A stretch of DNA of 64,000 bases, from positions 434,001 to 498,000 of the forward strand of contig NZ_JACCDD010000001.1 of the NCBI RefSeq assembly GCF_013415115.1. Direction: 5' to 3'. Made by a program: the position numbers and the translations under genes. The notes below the pieces were generated by a model that did not search any database, was not told the origin of the DNA, and saw only the letters and a list, made by a program, of their open reading frames with translations. Origin of the DNA: Vreelandella zhaodongensis (GTDB lineage: Bacteria > Pseudomonadota > Gammaproteobacteria > Pseudomonadales > Halomonadaceae). Positions 46,128-56,085 of this stretch are shown one piece after another (the stretch's first letter is position 1; the number at the start of each line of letters is the position of its first letter).

Positions 46128-46154
46128 AAAAGGCGCATTTTCATGCGCCTTTTT
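46128..46154. terminator. Bidirectional terminator after the TRAP operon
   Basis: AAAAGGCGCAT pairs with ATGCGCCTTTT around TTTC, with flanking A and T runs. It lies 34 bases past the dctP-like stop and ends that minus-strand operon. Confidence 0.92.
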
Positions 46155-46187
46155 ACTCTTCTGTTATGGTTTTTAGCTTTATACAGA

Positions 46188-47258
46188 CTAGCGCATGACG
46201 GATTCGCGGTCAGCGTCAACTCGCTCTTGTGCCCTTTCTCGTGCATTGTCAAACGCTTCCATGAAGCGTTCGCCTTTTTCCTCGAAGTTATCCAGGTACC
46301 ATTCGCGAATCGGCTCAGCTAATGCATGGAATTTTTCCATTTCTTCCTCGGTGGGCGTGTATAACTGCCCACCAGCTTCTTCCCAGATGCGGTAGGCTTC
46401 AAGCTCTTTGCGAGGCTGAATACCGAACTGAACTGCCGACATCATGGCGGCGCCATCGGCGACAACGCGTTGCTGCTCGGGTGTCAGCGATTGGAATTTT
46501 TCATTTCCCATCAACCACATTGATGACATGTACGCATGATTATCCAGTGTCATGTATTTAATAACTTCCTGGAAATTCATATTGGTAATGTCTGAGATCG
46601 AATTGAGGGTGCCGTCGACAACGCCTGTTTGCAGCCCTGTATAGACCTCAAGCCAGGGTAAAGGCGTGGGGGAGGCGCCCATCTCGCGTACCATTATTTG
46701 CTGGATTTGCGACTCTATTGTGCGAAAGCGTAAACCCTTGGCATCTTCTGGTGTGCGGATTTCGCGTTCGCCATTGACGATGTTGCGCCAGCCACCGGTC
46801 TGTGTCATTGCCATTAAACGGATGGAGTCGTTACTGGCTTCAAGTAACTCATCGCGTAAAAAAGCAGTGAACTCCGGATCGGTAAGCATTGTCATTGCGG
46901 TGCGATCGTCTGGAAAGGCGTAGGGAATATCCAGGCCTTGTATTGGCGGATAAATCGCTGCGGCGCCACCGGCCGTTGCGGTAAATAGGTCAACAATACC
47001 GGCTTGCATCGCTTCAAAGCATTCGTTGGCTGATCCGCATAGCTGAGCACCAACGAAAATATTGACACTCACTTCACCGCCCGTGCGACTTTCTACATAG
47101 TTTTTGAAAACCTGGGCGGCGTCATATTCCTGGTCTTCCTCGTTAGCAAGAAAAACTAGATTAAGCTCAGCGGCCTGGGCAAGGCTAGCACCGCCTATTG
47201 CAGCGCCAAGCAGTAGGGTGGTTAATGCTGTCTTAGCTTGCTTCATCATCATTTTCAT
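46188..47258 (-). CDS. TRAP transporter solute-binding protein (DctP family), probable SQ/SQ-glycoside binder
   Basis: I start at 47258, where CGGAGAACA precedes the ATG, giving 356 residues. A signal peptide (basic run, LLLGAAIGGASLAQA, cleavage before AELNLVF) sends it to the periplasm. The DctP fold shows GSANECFEAMQAGIVDL and the conserved arginine in GLRFRTIESQ, which normally binds the anionic group of the ligand, then LPWLEVYTGLQTGVVDGTLN. It is the third gene of a Q-M-P operon. Its promoter carries the same palindrome as the sulfo-ED operon, so the ligand is probably sulfoquinovose or its glycoside; this is inference. Confidence 0.85.
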   Translation of the reverse strand: MKMMMKQAKTALTTLLLGAAIGGASLAQAAELNLVFLANEEDQEYDAAQVFKNYVESRTGGEVSVNIFVGAQLCGSANECFEAMQAGIVDLFTATAGGAAAIYPPIQGLDIPYAFPDDRTAMTMLTDPEFTAFLRDELLEASNDSIRLMAMTQTGGWRNIVNGEREIRTPEDAKGLRFRTIESQIQQIMVREMGASPTPLPWLEVYTGLQTGVVDGTLNSISDITNMNFQEVIKYMTLDNHAYMSSMWLMGNEKFQSLTPEQQRVVADGAAMMSAVQFGIQPRKELEAYRIWEEAGGQLYTPTEEEMEKFHALAEPIREWYLDNFEEKGERFMEAFDNARERAQERVDADRESVMR

Positions 47259-47284
47259 TGTTCTCCGTAGGATGGACATTAAGG

Positions 47285-48574
47285 TTATGCGACATACCCG
47301 AGTAGCCGTGGTAGAGCCAAAATAAGGTCGGGGATGTAGACAAGGGCGAAGAGTATGGCTATCTCCACCAGGAATAGTGGCATCATTTCCCAAGCAACCT
47401 TTTCAATGCGTTCCTTGCTAATGCTGCTCACTACGAAAAGCACCAAGCCCATTGGTGGTGTGATTAACCCCATGATGAGGGTAATGCTCATTACGACGGC
47501 GAAGTGAATCGGATCCACTCCGACACCGATCATGACTGGGGCAAGAATTGGGCCCAGGATGAGGATCGCGGGGCCTGCATCCATAATGGTTCCAACCGCC
47601 AATAGAAAAGCGACAACTAAGAAGAACAGTAGACGCGGATCATCCGTGATGGAAAGAATGAAGGTGCTAACCAACTGAGGCGTGCCTTTAAGGCTGATCA
47701 AAGAGGCAAATGCTACGGCAGCGCCTACCAGGAGCAGGATGACGGCTGAATTGATGGCCGCTTTGCCGAACAGCCTAGGCAGGTCTCGGAAGCTGATCTC
47801 ACGGGTAATAAAAAGACCTAGGATTAATGCATAGAAAGCGGCGATGGCTGCCCCTTCCGTTGGCGTGAAAATACCACCAACAATGCCGCCGATGAGAATG
47901 ACAGGGGTTAGTAGTGGCATGAATGCCGTGACAAAGGCTTGCCATTTTTGTGCCCAGCTCGCTTTCGGTAGTGGTTCTGGGAACTCTTTGAACCGTGCCA
48001 TGATGGCAATCGTAATCATTAAGCCTACGCCAATCAGAATGCCGGGAACGATGCCGCCAGCGAACATGCCGGCCACTGACACATTCATTATGAAGGCATA
48101 AAGGATGAAGATGCCGCTAGGCGGAATGATACTTGCGATAACTGCGGAGGCAGCAGTGATGGCGGCAGAGAAGCGATTGGTGTAGCCGGATTGCTTCATG
48201 GCAGGAATCATCACTGACCCCATAGCGGATGCATCGGCGACAGCGGAGCCTGAACCACCTGCAAGCATTAAAGATGAAGCAACTGATACTTGGCCAAGCC
48301 CTGCTTTGCGATGACCGATAAGCGTTTCTGCAAAGCGCACGATACGGGAGGTAACACCTCCTGCTGTCATTAATTCACCGGCCAAAATAAAGAAAGGCAA
48401 TGCCATTAGTGGAAAGCTGTCTATGCCAGCAAAAAGTCGCTGGAATAGCAGGTTAAAGAACATGGGTCGCCCTTCCAGGAGCAAGCTCACCCCTGGTGCG
48501 AATAGCATTAGGAAGACAATTGGCATGCCTGCAATTAGCAAGAAAAGGAAAATCCAAAGATAGGCGAATGTCAT
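47285..48574 (-). CDS. TRAP transporter large permease (DctM family)
   Basis: This 429-residue permease has about twelve membrane helices. DctM hallmarks are IPMPALPFFILAGELM-like FPLMALPFFILAGELMTAGG, GGSGSAVADASAMGSVMIPAM, SAVIASIIPPSGIFILYAF and the late LGLITPPMGLVLFV. It carries out sodium-coupled import. It starts 3 bases after the small subunit gene ends and is followed 26 bases later by the binding-protein gene. Confidence 0.93.
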   Translation of the reverse strand: MTFAYLWIFLFLLIAGMPIVFLMLFAPGVSLLLEGRPMFFNLLFQRLFAGIDSFPLMALPFFILAGELMTAGGVTSRIVRFAETLIGHRKAGLGQVSVASSLMLAGGSGSAVADASAMGSVMIPAMKQSGYTNRFSAAITAASAVIASIIPPSGIFILYAFIMNVSVAGMFAGGIVPGILIGVGLMITIAIMARFKEFPEPLPKASWAQKWQAFVTAFMPLLTPVILIGGIVGGIFTPTEGAAIAAFYALILGLFITREISFRDLPRLFGKAAINSAVILLLVGAAVAFASLISLKGTPQLVSTFILSITDDPRLLFFLVVAFLLAVGTIMDAGPAILILGPILAPVMIGVGVDPIHFAVVMSITLIMGLITPPMGLVLFVVSSISKERIEKVAWEMMPLFLVEIAILFALVYIPDLILALPRLLGYVA

Positions 48575-48577
48575 AAG

Positions 48578-49141
48578 TTATACCTCTTTATTGCTACCAG
48601 CCGATGGCTGGGTTTGCGTATTAAGCAAGGCGTGAGGATAGAAGAGGCCATAACCTAGACGCAGCACGCGCTCTAAGGAACTCAGGCTGGTGAGAGTGAA
48701 GCTTAGGGGGAGCACTAGGTATATGTAGGACATAGTGATGCTCAGCGAGAGGCTGACCGTTGTGGAACCACGCTCTACTCGCTCAAAGCCTAGTTTTATG
48801 CACCATATAAGCACTGCCAAAATGCACAGTTCTAATAGTAATTGAAGTAGCCGCCATGGGATTGAGTCTTTAAACCAATTAGTGGCAATTTCCAAACTTG
48901 CATTAAGCCCCTGTCGATGAGCAGCGGGGAAAAAAAGAAACGCCATCCATACCATCATGTAGCGCGCTAACTCTTCGGTCCAACCAAAGCTGTCATTTAG
49001 CACGTAGCGAAAAAACACGTGGGTAACCATGATGCTTAACATCATGGCCAGTAGCAGGGTGGCTGCATAGCCTGCCCAGCGGGTTGAGATCTCGTTAAAT
49101 CGATCTAGTAGGGCGATAAGCTTCTGCATAAGCGGCTCCAA
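48578..49141 (-). CDS. TRAP transporter small permease (DctQ family)
   Basis: This 187-residue protein has four membrane helices (about 20-40, 55-70, 95-115 and 135-155) and the DctQ pattern FFRYVLNDSFGWTEELARYMMVWMAFLFFPAAHRQG split over residues 44-80. It is the first gene of the TRAP operon. Its upstream region holds TTGACA and TAATAT promoter hexamers with a LacI-type palindrome immediately after the -10. Confidence 0.92.
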   Translation of the reverse strand: MEPLMQKLIALLDRFNEISTRWAGYAATLLLAMMLSIMVTHVFFRYVLNDSFGWTEELARYMMVWMAFLFFPAAHRQGLNASLEIATNWFKDSIPWRLLQLLLELCILAVLIWCIKLGFERVERGSTTVSLSLSITMSYIYLVLPLSFTLTSLSSLERVLRLGYGLFYPHALLNTQTQPSAGSNKEV

Positions 49142-49194
49142 AAGGCTATGGCTCCGTATACGAGCGATATGCCTTCCATTATTATTGGATTGTT

Positions 49195-49242
49195 TATCGT
49201 AGCGCTGCGAAAATATTAAAATGCGGACTTATAAACTGTCAA
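49195..49242 (-). promoter_or_regulatory. TRAP operon promoter with LacI-type operator
   Basis: Read on the minus strand: TTGACA (49237-49242), an 18-base spacer, TAATAT (49213-49218), then the operator at 49195-49212, TTTCGCAGCGCTACGATA. The operator differs from the perfect palindrome at two positions and covers the start of transcription, so binding would block the promoter. Confidence 0.75.
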
Positions 49243-49365
49243 GCAACCTAAAATATATTGCCTTAGACAAAAGTATTGTCTTGAGAAAGCTAGCCTCAGT
49301 AGTTTTCGAGCCATATAAGAAAATAACTCACTTCTTAGACTTCATGGGTTGGCTGTTCAGATTGG

Positions 49366-49413
49366 TTGACAATATGAAAAAGGTTTAGCTATATTTCGTA
49401 GCGCTACGAAATA
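49366..49413 (+). promoter_or_regulatory. Sulfo-ED operon promoter with perfect LacI-type operator
   Basis: TTGACA (49366-49371) and TATATT (49390-49395) are spaced by 18 bases. A perfect 22-bp palindrome at 49392-49413, core TTTCGTAGCGCTACGAAA, overlaps the -10 element and the start site. This is the best match of the locus and a clear repressor position. Confidence 0.85.
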
Positions 49414-49469
49414 AAGTTGAGGGCCGTATTCAACCTTGCCCACCCCCTTATGAACTGAAGGCAATGAAG

Positions 49470-51200
49470 ATGAATAAACAGCGACGCACAATTGAAGAGC
49501 TGCGTAGTCAGCGTTGGTACAACTCGCAAGATATGCGTGGCTTTGCGCATCGTCAGCGCACCCAGCAAATGGGATTGCGGCGCGAAGAGTTCATGGGCAA
49601 GCCGGTGGTGGGCATCATTAATACCTGGAGCGATCTCAGCCCGTGTCATGCTCACTTGAGGGATCGTGCTGATGCAGTAAAAAGGGCGGTTTGGGCAGCA
49701 GGGGGATATCCAGTTGAGCTGCCTGCATTGTCTCTGGGTGAAGTGCTGGTGAAGCCGACAACGATGCTATATCGCAACTTTTTAGCCATGGAGGCAGAGG
49801 AGTTGCTACGCAGCCATCCCATTGATGGTGTGGTTCTTCTTGGCGGGTGTGACAAGACGACCCCAGCACTGTTGATGGGGGCTATCAGCATGAATATCCC
49901 CGCTATTTTCTGTCCAGCAGGGCCTATGCTTAACGGCAAATGGAAAGGGCAGACCTTGGGGGCTGGGACGCATACTCGTAAATACTGGGATGAATTGCGC
50001 AGCGGTAATATTTCACAAGATGATTGGGTCGATCTTGAATCCAGGATGACCCGCTCAAACGGTACCTGCAATACCATGGGTACGGCTTCTACCATGACAT
50101 CGATTGTCGATACCATGGGCCTTACTCTGCCTGGAGCTTCGAGTATTCCAGCCTCTGATGCTGCGCATATACGTATGGCATCCTCCTGTGGCAGTCGCGT
50201 TATTGAGATGATCTGGGAAGACCTTAAGCCCTCTGACATCCTTACCCGAGCCAACTTCCTCAACGGTGCCAAGTGTTATATGGCACTTGGTGGCTCCACC
50301 AATGCGGCTATTCACTTGATTGCACTTGCCCGACGGGCCAATGTAAAGCTCACCCTGGATGACTTAGACGCTGTCGCACGAGAAATTCCAGTGCTGACGA
50401 ATATCTTTCCCTCAGGGCAGTATCTGATGGAAGATTTCTACTATGCAGGTGGCCTTCCCGCGTTACTAACTCAGCTGGTTGATCATCTTGATCTAACGAC
50501 CAAAAGCGTCAGTGGTCGAACGCTCAAGGAAGATTTAGAAGGTGCCGAGTGCTACAACAACGACGTCATTCGCTCGCTAGATAACCCCGTTTGTGAAGGG
50601 GCGGCGCTTGCCGTATTGCGTGGCAACCTAGCTCCCCGTGGTGCGGTCATTAAACCAAGCTCTGCCGACCCGAAATTGGTTAAGCACCGCGGTCGCGCCA
50701 TTGTTTTCGAGAATCACGCCGATATGGTGGCGCGCATTGACAATCCTGAACTGGATGTCAATGCAGACAGTGTACTGGTGCTAAGGCAAGCCGGCCCAAG
50801 GGGGGCGCCAGGGATGCCCGAGTGGGGTGCGCTCCCCATCCCCAAAAAGCTTCTTGCGCAAGGTGTCCGAGATATGGTGCGCCTTTCCGATGCTCGTATG
50901 AGCGGTACCCACTATGGCACTTGCGTGCTTCATATTGCACCGGAGTCTGCAGTGGGTGGCCCCCTTGCCTTAGTGCGTGATGGTGATGAAATTGAGCTTG
51001 ATGTCGCTGCTCGCCGTCTAGAGTTGCTGGTGGATGCGAAAGAGCTAGACGCTAGACGCCAGAACTGGCGAGCACCAAGCCCGCGTATTGATCGTGGGTA
51101 TACCGCACTTTTCCAGGAGCATGTAACCCAGGCCGATATGGGCTGTGATTTCGATATCCTACAAGGCGGTCAGCGCCAGGGCGAGCCGGAAATTTTCTAA
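49470..51200 (+). CDS. IlvD/Edd-family dehydratase, predicted 6-deoxy-6-sulfogluconate dehydratase
   Basis: I start at ATG 49470, 8 bases after GAAGG (576 residues); ATG 49464 is too close to it. Family iron-sulfur cysteines are in LGGCDKTTPA and RSNGTCNTMGTAST, with ASSCGSRVIEM and a late RMSGTHYGTCVLHIAPES. By sequence alone it resembles sugar-acid dehydratases (arabonate/xylonate type). Its place as first gene of an operon containing a sulfoquinovosidase makes 6-deoxy-6-sulfogluconate the likely substrate, giving 2-keto-3,6-dideoxy-6-sulfogluconate (KDSG). Family certain, substrate inferred. Confidence 0.88.
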   Translation: MNKQRRTIEELRSQRWYNSQDMRGFAHRQRTQQMGLRREEFMGKPVVGIINTWSDLSPCHAHLRDRADAVKRAVWAAGGYPVELPALSLGEVLVKPTTMLYRNFLAMEAEELLRSHPIDGVVLLGGCDKTTPALLMGAISMNIPAIFCPAGPMLNGKWKGQTLGAGTHTRKYWDELRSGNISQDDWVDLESRMTRSNGTCNTMGTASTMTSIVDTMGLTLPGASSIPASDAAHIRMASSCGSRVIEMIWEDLKPSDILTRANFLNGAKCYMALGGSTNAAIHLIALARRANVKLTLDDLDAVAREIPVLTNIFPSGQYLMEDFYYAGGLPALLTQLVDHLDLTTKSVSGRTLKEDLEGAECYNNDVIRSLDNPVCEGAALAVLRGNLAPRGAVIKPSSADPKLVKHRGRAIVFENHADMVARIDNPELDVNADSVLVLRQAGPRGAPGMPEWGALPIPKKLLAQGVRDMVRLSDARMSGTHYGTCVLHIAPESAVGGPLALVRDGDEIELDVAARRLELLVDAKELDARRQNWRAPSPRIDRGYTALFQEHVTQADMGCDFDILQGGQRQGEPEIF

Positions 51201-51213
51201 GGAGAACAATAAC

Positions 51214-52017
51214 ATGACAACGCTGCCTAAGAACCGTTTTAAACAGTGGCTTCGTGATCCTGCCAAGGTGCCGGTAGGCACTTGGTTAATGACTGCAAGT
51301 CCCAATGTGGCTGAGGCCATTGGTTGGGCGGGTTTTGATTTTCTTGTGCTTGATATGGAGCATGTCCCTGTGGATGTGCCTCAAGCGATCGCTATTATGC
51401 AGGCGGTTGCGGGCACGCCAGCTGAGTTGGTCGTTCGGCTTCCTTGGAACGATCCGGTGATTGTTAAGCGAGTGCTGGATAGCGGTGCTCAAAGCCTGAT
51501 GTTTCCTTATATACAAAACGCTGAAGAAGCGTCGCGAGCCGTTGCATCGACTCGCTACCCAGGCAAAGGGAGTCGTGGTGTTGCCGCTGTGCACAGAGCT
51601 AGCCGCTATGGCACCGTGACGGATTATCTGCAGCGTGCTGATGAAGAAATAGCCGTCATTATGCAGCTGGAGACGCCCGAAGCACTGGCTGCTATGAATG
51701 ACATTGCAGCCGTTGAGAATATTGATGGCTTGTTTGTTGGGCCAGGTGATCTTTCAGCCGCCATGGGGCGTATCGGCGATATTCGACACCCTGAGGTTCA
51801 GTCCGCGATTGCAGCGGCGGTAGCGGATAGTCAGCGGCTGGGGCTACCTTGCGGCATTGTTGGCGCGGAACCGGGATTGGTAAGCCAGTATCGTGACCAA
51901 GGTTTTGCTTTTGTTGCAGTGGGGTCGGATATGAGTTTGATGATGTCGCGTGCCAAAGAGTATGTAGCAGCACTCAAAGGTCAGGTTGCCGATACAGCCG
52001 ATAGCGGCGTCTACTGA
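51214..52017 (+). CDS. HpcH/HpaI-family aldolase, predicted KDSG aldolase
   Basis: The start is the ATG behind AAGGAG (just after the dehydratase stop), giving 267 residues. This is a class II pyruvate aldolase: DFLVLDMEHVPVDVP, VVRLPWNDPVIVKRVLDSGAQSLMFP in part, the metal-binding glutamate in IMQLETPEAL and the aspartate in GLFVGPGDLSAAMG. In the sulfo-ED pathway the aldolase of this type splits KDSG into pyruvate and 3-sulfolactaldehyde. It follows the dehydratase by 13 bases. Confidence 0.87.
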   Translation: MTTLPKNRFKQWLRDPAKVPVGTWLMTASPNVAEAIGWAGFDFLVLDMEHVPVDVPQAIAIMQAVAGTPAELVVRLPWNDPVIVKRVLDSGAQSLMFPYIQNAEEASRAVASTRYPGKGSRGVAAVHRASRYGTVTDYLQRADEEIAVIMQLETPEALAAMNDIAAVENIDGLFVGPGDLSAAMGRIGDIRHPEVQSAIAAAVADSQRLGLPCGIVGAEPGLVSQYRDQGFAFVAVGSDMSLMMSRAKEYVAALKGQVADTADSGVY

Positions 52018-52018
52018 T

Positions 52019-52900
52019 ATGCATACATTATGCCATGGCGACTTGGAAGCAGGCTTGTTACCCAGCTGTGGCGGCGCCTTCTCATTCCTACGTTGGAAAG
52101 GGGTCGACTTGCTCCGGCCACTCAAATCAGGAGATGGCGCTTTGCCTGAAGGAGTACGGCATAGTGGCGGTTATGTCCTGGCGCCTTATTCAAATCGAAT
52201 CGCTGATGCTTCTTTTTCATGGCAAGGTGCGCAAATCAATTTACGACGTAATTTTGGTGACCACCCTCATAGCCTGCATGGGTTTGCCTGGCAGAGGGCT
52301 TGGGAGTGCCATCGCCAAGATGAAAACAGCGCATACATGGTACTCAGTCACTCACGAGATACCGATTGGCCGTGGGACTGTGTTGTCACGCAAAAGGTAT
52401 CCCTCGCCCAACATAGGCTCGATTTATCCCTAAGTATTGAAAATCTTGATAAGCAATCGATGCCCGCAGGGCTGGGGTGGCACCCCTATTTTTGCCGCAC
52501 CCCAAACGTTCAACTTGGCTTCGCAGCAGAAGCTGTATGGATGAACAACGAACGTCAGCTCCCTTCGCATAGGGTTGCATCCTCTGGTAAGTGGGATTTT
52601 CGCCACTTGAGAGAGCTGGGGTGGCCAGGTATTGATCACTGTTATGAAGGCTGGTCAAACCAAGCGCAGATTCACTGGCCAGAGTATCGGTTGCGCTTGC
52701 ATCTTACCGCCTCTGAGCAGCTGAGTCATTTGGTGCTTTTTACGCCTGAAGCACGGGACTTTTTTGCGCTTGAACCGGTAAGCCATGCCAATGCCGCCCT
52801 TAATAGGGCTGTACCTAATGCGCACGGCATGCAAACCCTAGCGCCAGGAGAGAGCTTCTCCTGTCATTTGCAACTGACACTCGAGGAAGATCATGGTTGA
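52019..52900 (+). CDS. Aldose 1-epimerase family protein, predicted sulfoquinovose mutarotase
   Basis: I prefer the ATG at 52019, 1 base after the aldolase stop (293 residues); a TTG at 51986 would overlap. The galactose-mutarotase fold is shown by GGYVLAPYSNRIADASF, GDHPHSLHGFAWQRAW, GLGWHPYFCRTP and a late FALEPVSHANAALN. Catalytic His and Glu residues of the family are in these segments. In SQ pathways this enzyme speeds alpha/beta interconversion of the sugar released by the glycosidase. It overlaps the lactonase gene by 8 bases. Confidence 0.85.
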   Translation: MHTLCHGDLEAGLLPSCGGAFSFLRWKGVDLLRPLKSGDGALPEGVRHSGGYVLAPYSNRIADASFSWQGAQINLRRNFGDHPHSLHGFAWQRAWECHRQDENSAYMVLSHSRDTDWPWDCVVTQKVSLAQHRLDLSLSIENLDKQSMPAGLGWHPYFCRTPNVQLGFAAEAVWMNNERQLPSHRVASSGKWDFRHLRELGWPGIDHCYEGWSNQAQIHWPEYRLRLHLTASEQLSHLVLFTPEARDFFALEPVSHANAALNRAVPNAHGMQTLAPGESFSCHLQLTLEEDHG

Positions 52901-53774
52901 CGCTACCTTGCAAACCGTTTTGCACGCCCAGGCCGCCTTGGGTGAGTGCCCGCTGTGGGCTGAGGATGAGCAAGCACTTTATTGGGTTGATATCGAAGCT
53001 CCTAGTCTAAACCGCTTTGACCCTCTTTCTGGTGAGAACCTCAGTTGGGCATTGCCTGAGCATATTGGTTGTGTTGGCCGCCGCGAAGGCGGGGGGTTTA
53101 TTGCAGGGCTGCGTTCAGGGTTGTGGCTGCTGAGTGAACAAGTGGAGCTGACCCATTGTATCGCTCGTCCAGTTGCTGATACGACGATTAGTCGCTTTAA
53201 CGATGGGCGCGTTGACCCTTGGGGGCGTTTCTGGGCGGGCACAATTCATGAGCCCCGCGATATTCCAGCAGCCTCGCTATTTCGGGTGGGTACTGACCTG
53301 AGCTGTCAGCATTTGGCAGGTGACATCAAAGTTTCCAATGGTGTGGCATTCAGCCCGGATCGACGCTGGGCCTATCACTCGGACACGCCGAATCATGTGG
53401 TCTACCGCTACCCCCTGGATTCTGACAGTGGCGAACTCGTCGGGCCAAGAGAGATCTTTCATCAATTCCCCTTTGGCAATGGTCGTCCTGACGGTGCTGC
53501 GGTTGACGTGGAAGGTTACTACTGGACCGCGCTTTATGAAGGTGGGCGTGTCGCGCGGCTATCGCCGACAGGCGAGATCGTTGCTGAATATGCGGTACCA
53601 GCAAGATGTCCGACGATGTGTGCTTTTGGCGGACCCGATCTTAAAACACTTTATGTCACATCAGCGCGCCACGGCCGACCCGCAGATGAGCTCGCAGCTT
53701 ATCCCGAGTCTGGGAACCTGTTTGCCTTAAGGGTCGATGTTGCCGGTCAAAGCGAACCTCTCTTTTTAGGCTAG
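52893..53774 (+). CDS. SMP-30/gluconolactonase-type lactonase, predicted sulfogluconolactonase
   Basis: This 293-residue six-bladed beta-propeller has the SMP-30 motifs LGECPLWAEDEQALYWVDIE (about 17-36; metal glutamate), SRFNDGRVDPWGRFWAGT, the metal Asn/Asp in IKVSNGVAFSPDRRWAYHSDT and GRPDGAAVDVEGYYW. It hydrolyses sugar-acid lactones, here expected to act on 6-deoxy-6-sulfogluconolactone. Its start overlaps the mutarotase stop. Confidence 0.9.
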   Translation: MVDATLQTVLHAQAALGECPLWAEDEQALYWVDIEAPSLNRFDPLSGENLSWALPEHIGCVGRREGGGFIAGLRSGLWLLSEQVELTHCIARPVADTTISRFNDGRVDPWGRFWAGTIHEPRDIPAASLFRVGTDLSCQHLAGDIKVSNGVAFSPDRRWAYHSDTPNHVVYRYPLDSDSGELVGPREIFHQFPFGNGRPDGAAVDVEGYYWTALYEGGRVARLSPTGEIVAEYAVPARCPTMCAFGGPDLKTLYVTSARHGRPADELAAYPESGNLFALRVDVAGQSEPLFLG

Positions 53775-53817
53775 AGAAAATCGCCTAGCTACTGATACCA
53801 ATTTCGAGGAACTGACA

Positions 53818-56042
<2,225 letters not shown>

Positions 56043-56085
56043 ACGGTGAGCGTTAAGACGCCACCTAGATACCTTGGAAACACTT

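Larger units (their letters stand above)
49142..49469. other. 328-base divergent control region of the sulfoquinovose locus
   Basis: AT-rich region between the TRAP operon and the sulfo-ED operon, with one promoter for each direction and one palindromic operator on each promoter. About 150 bases in the middle (49243-49365) hold nothing I can identify. Confidence 0.8.
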
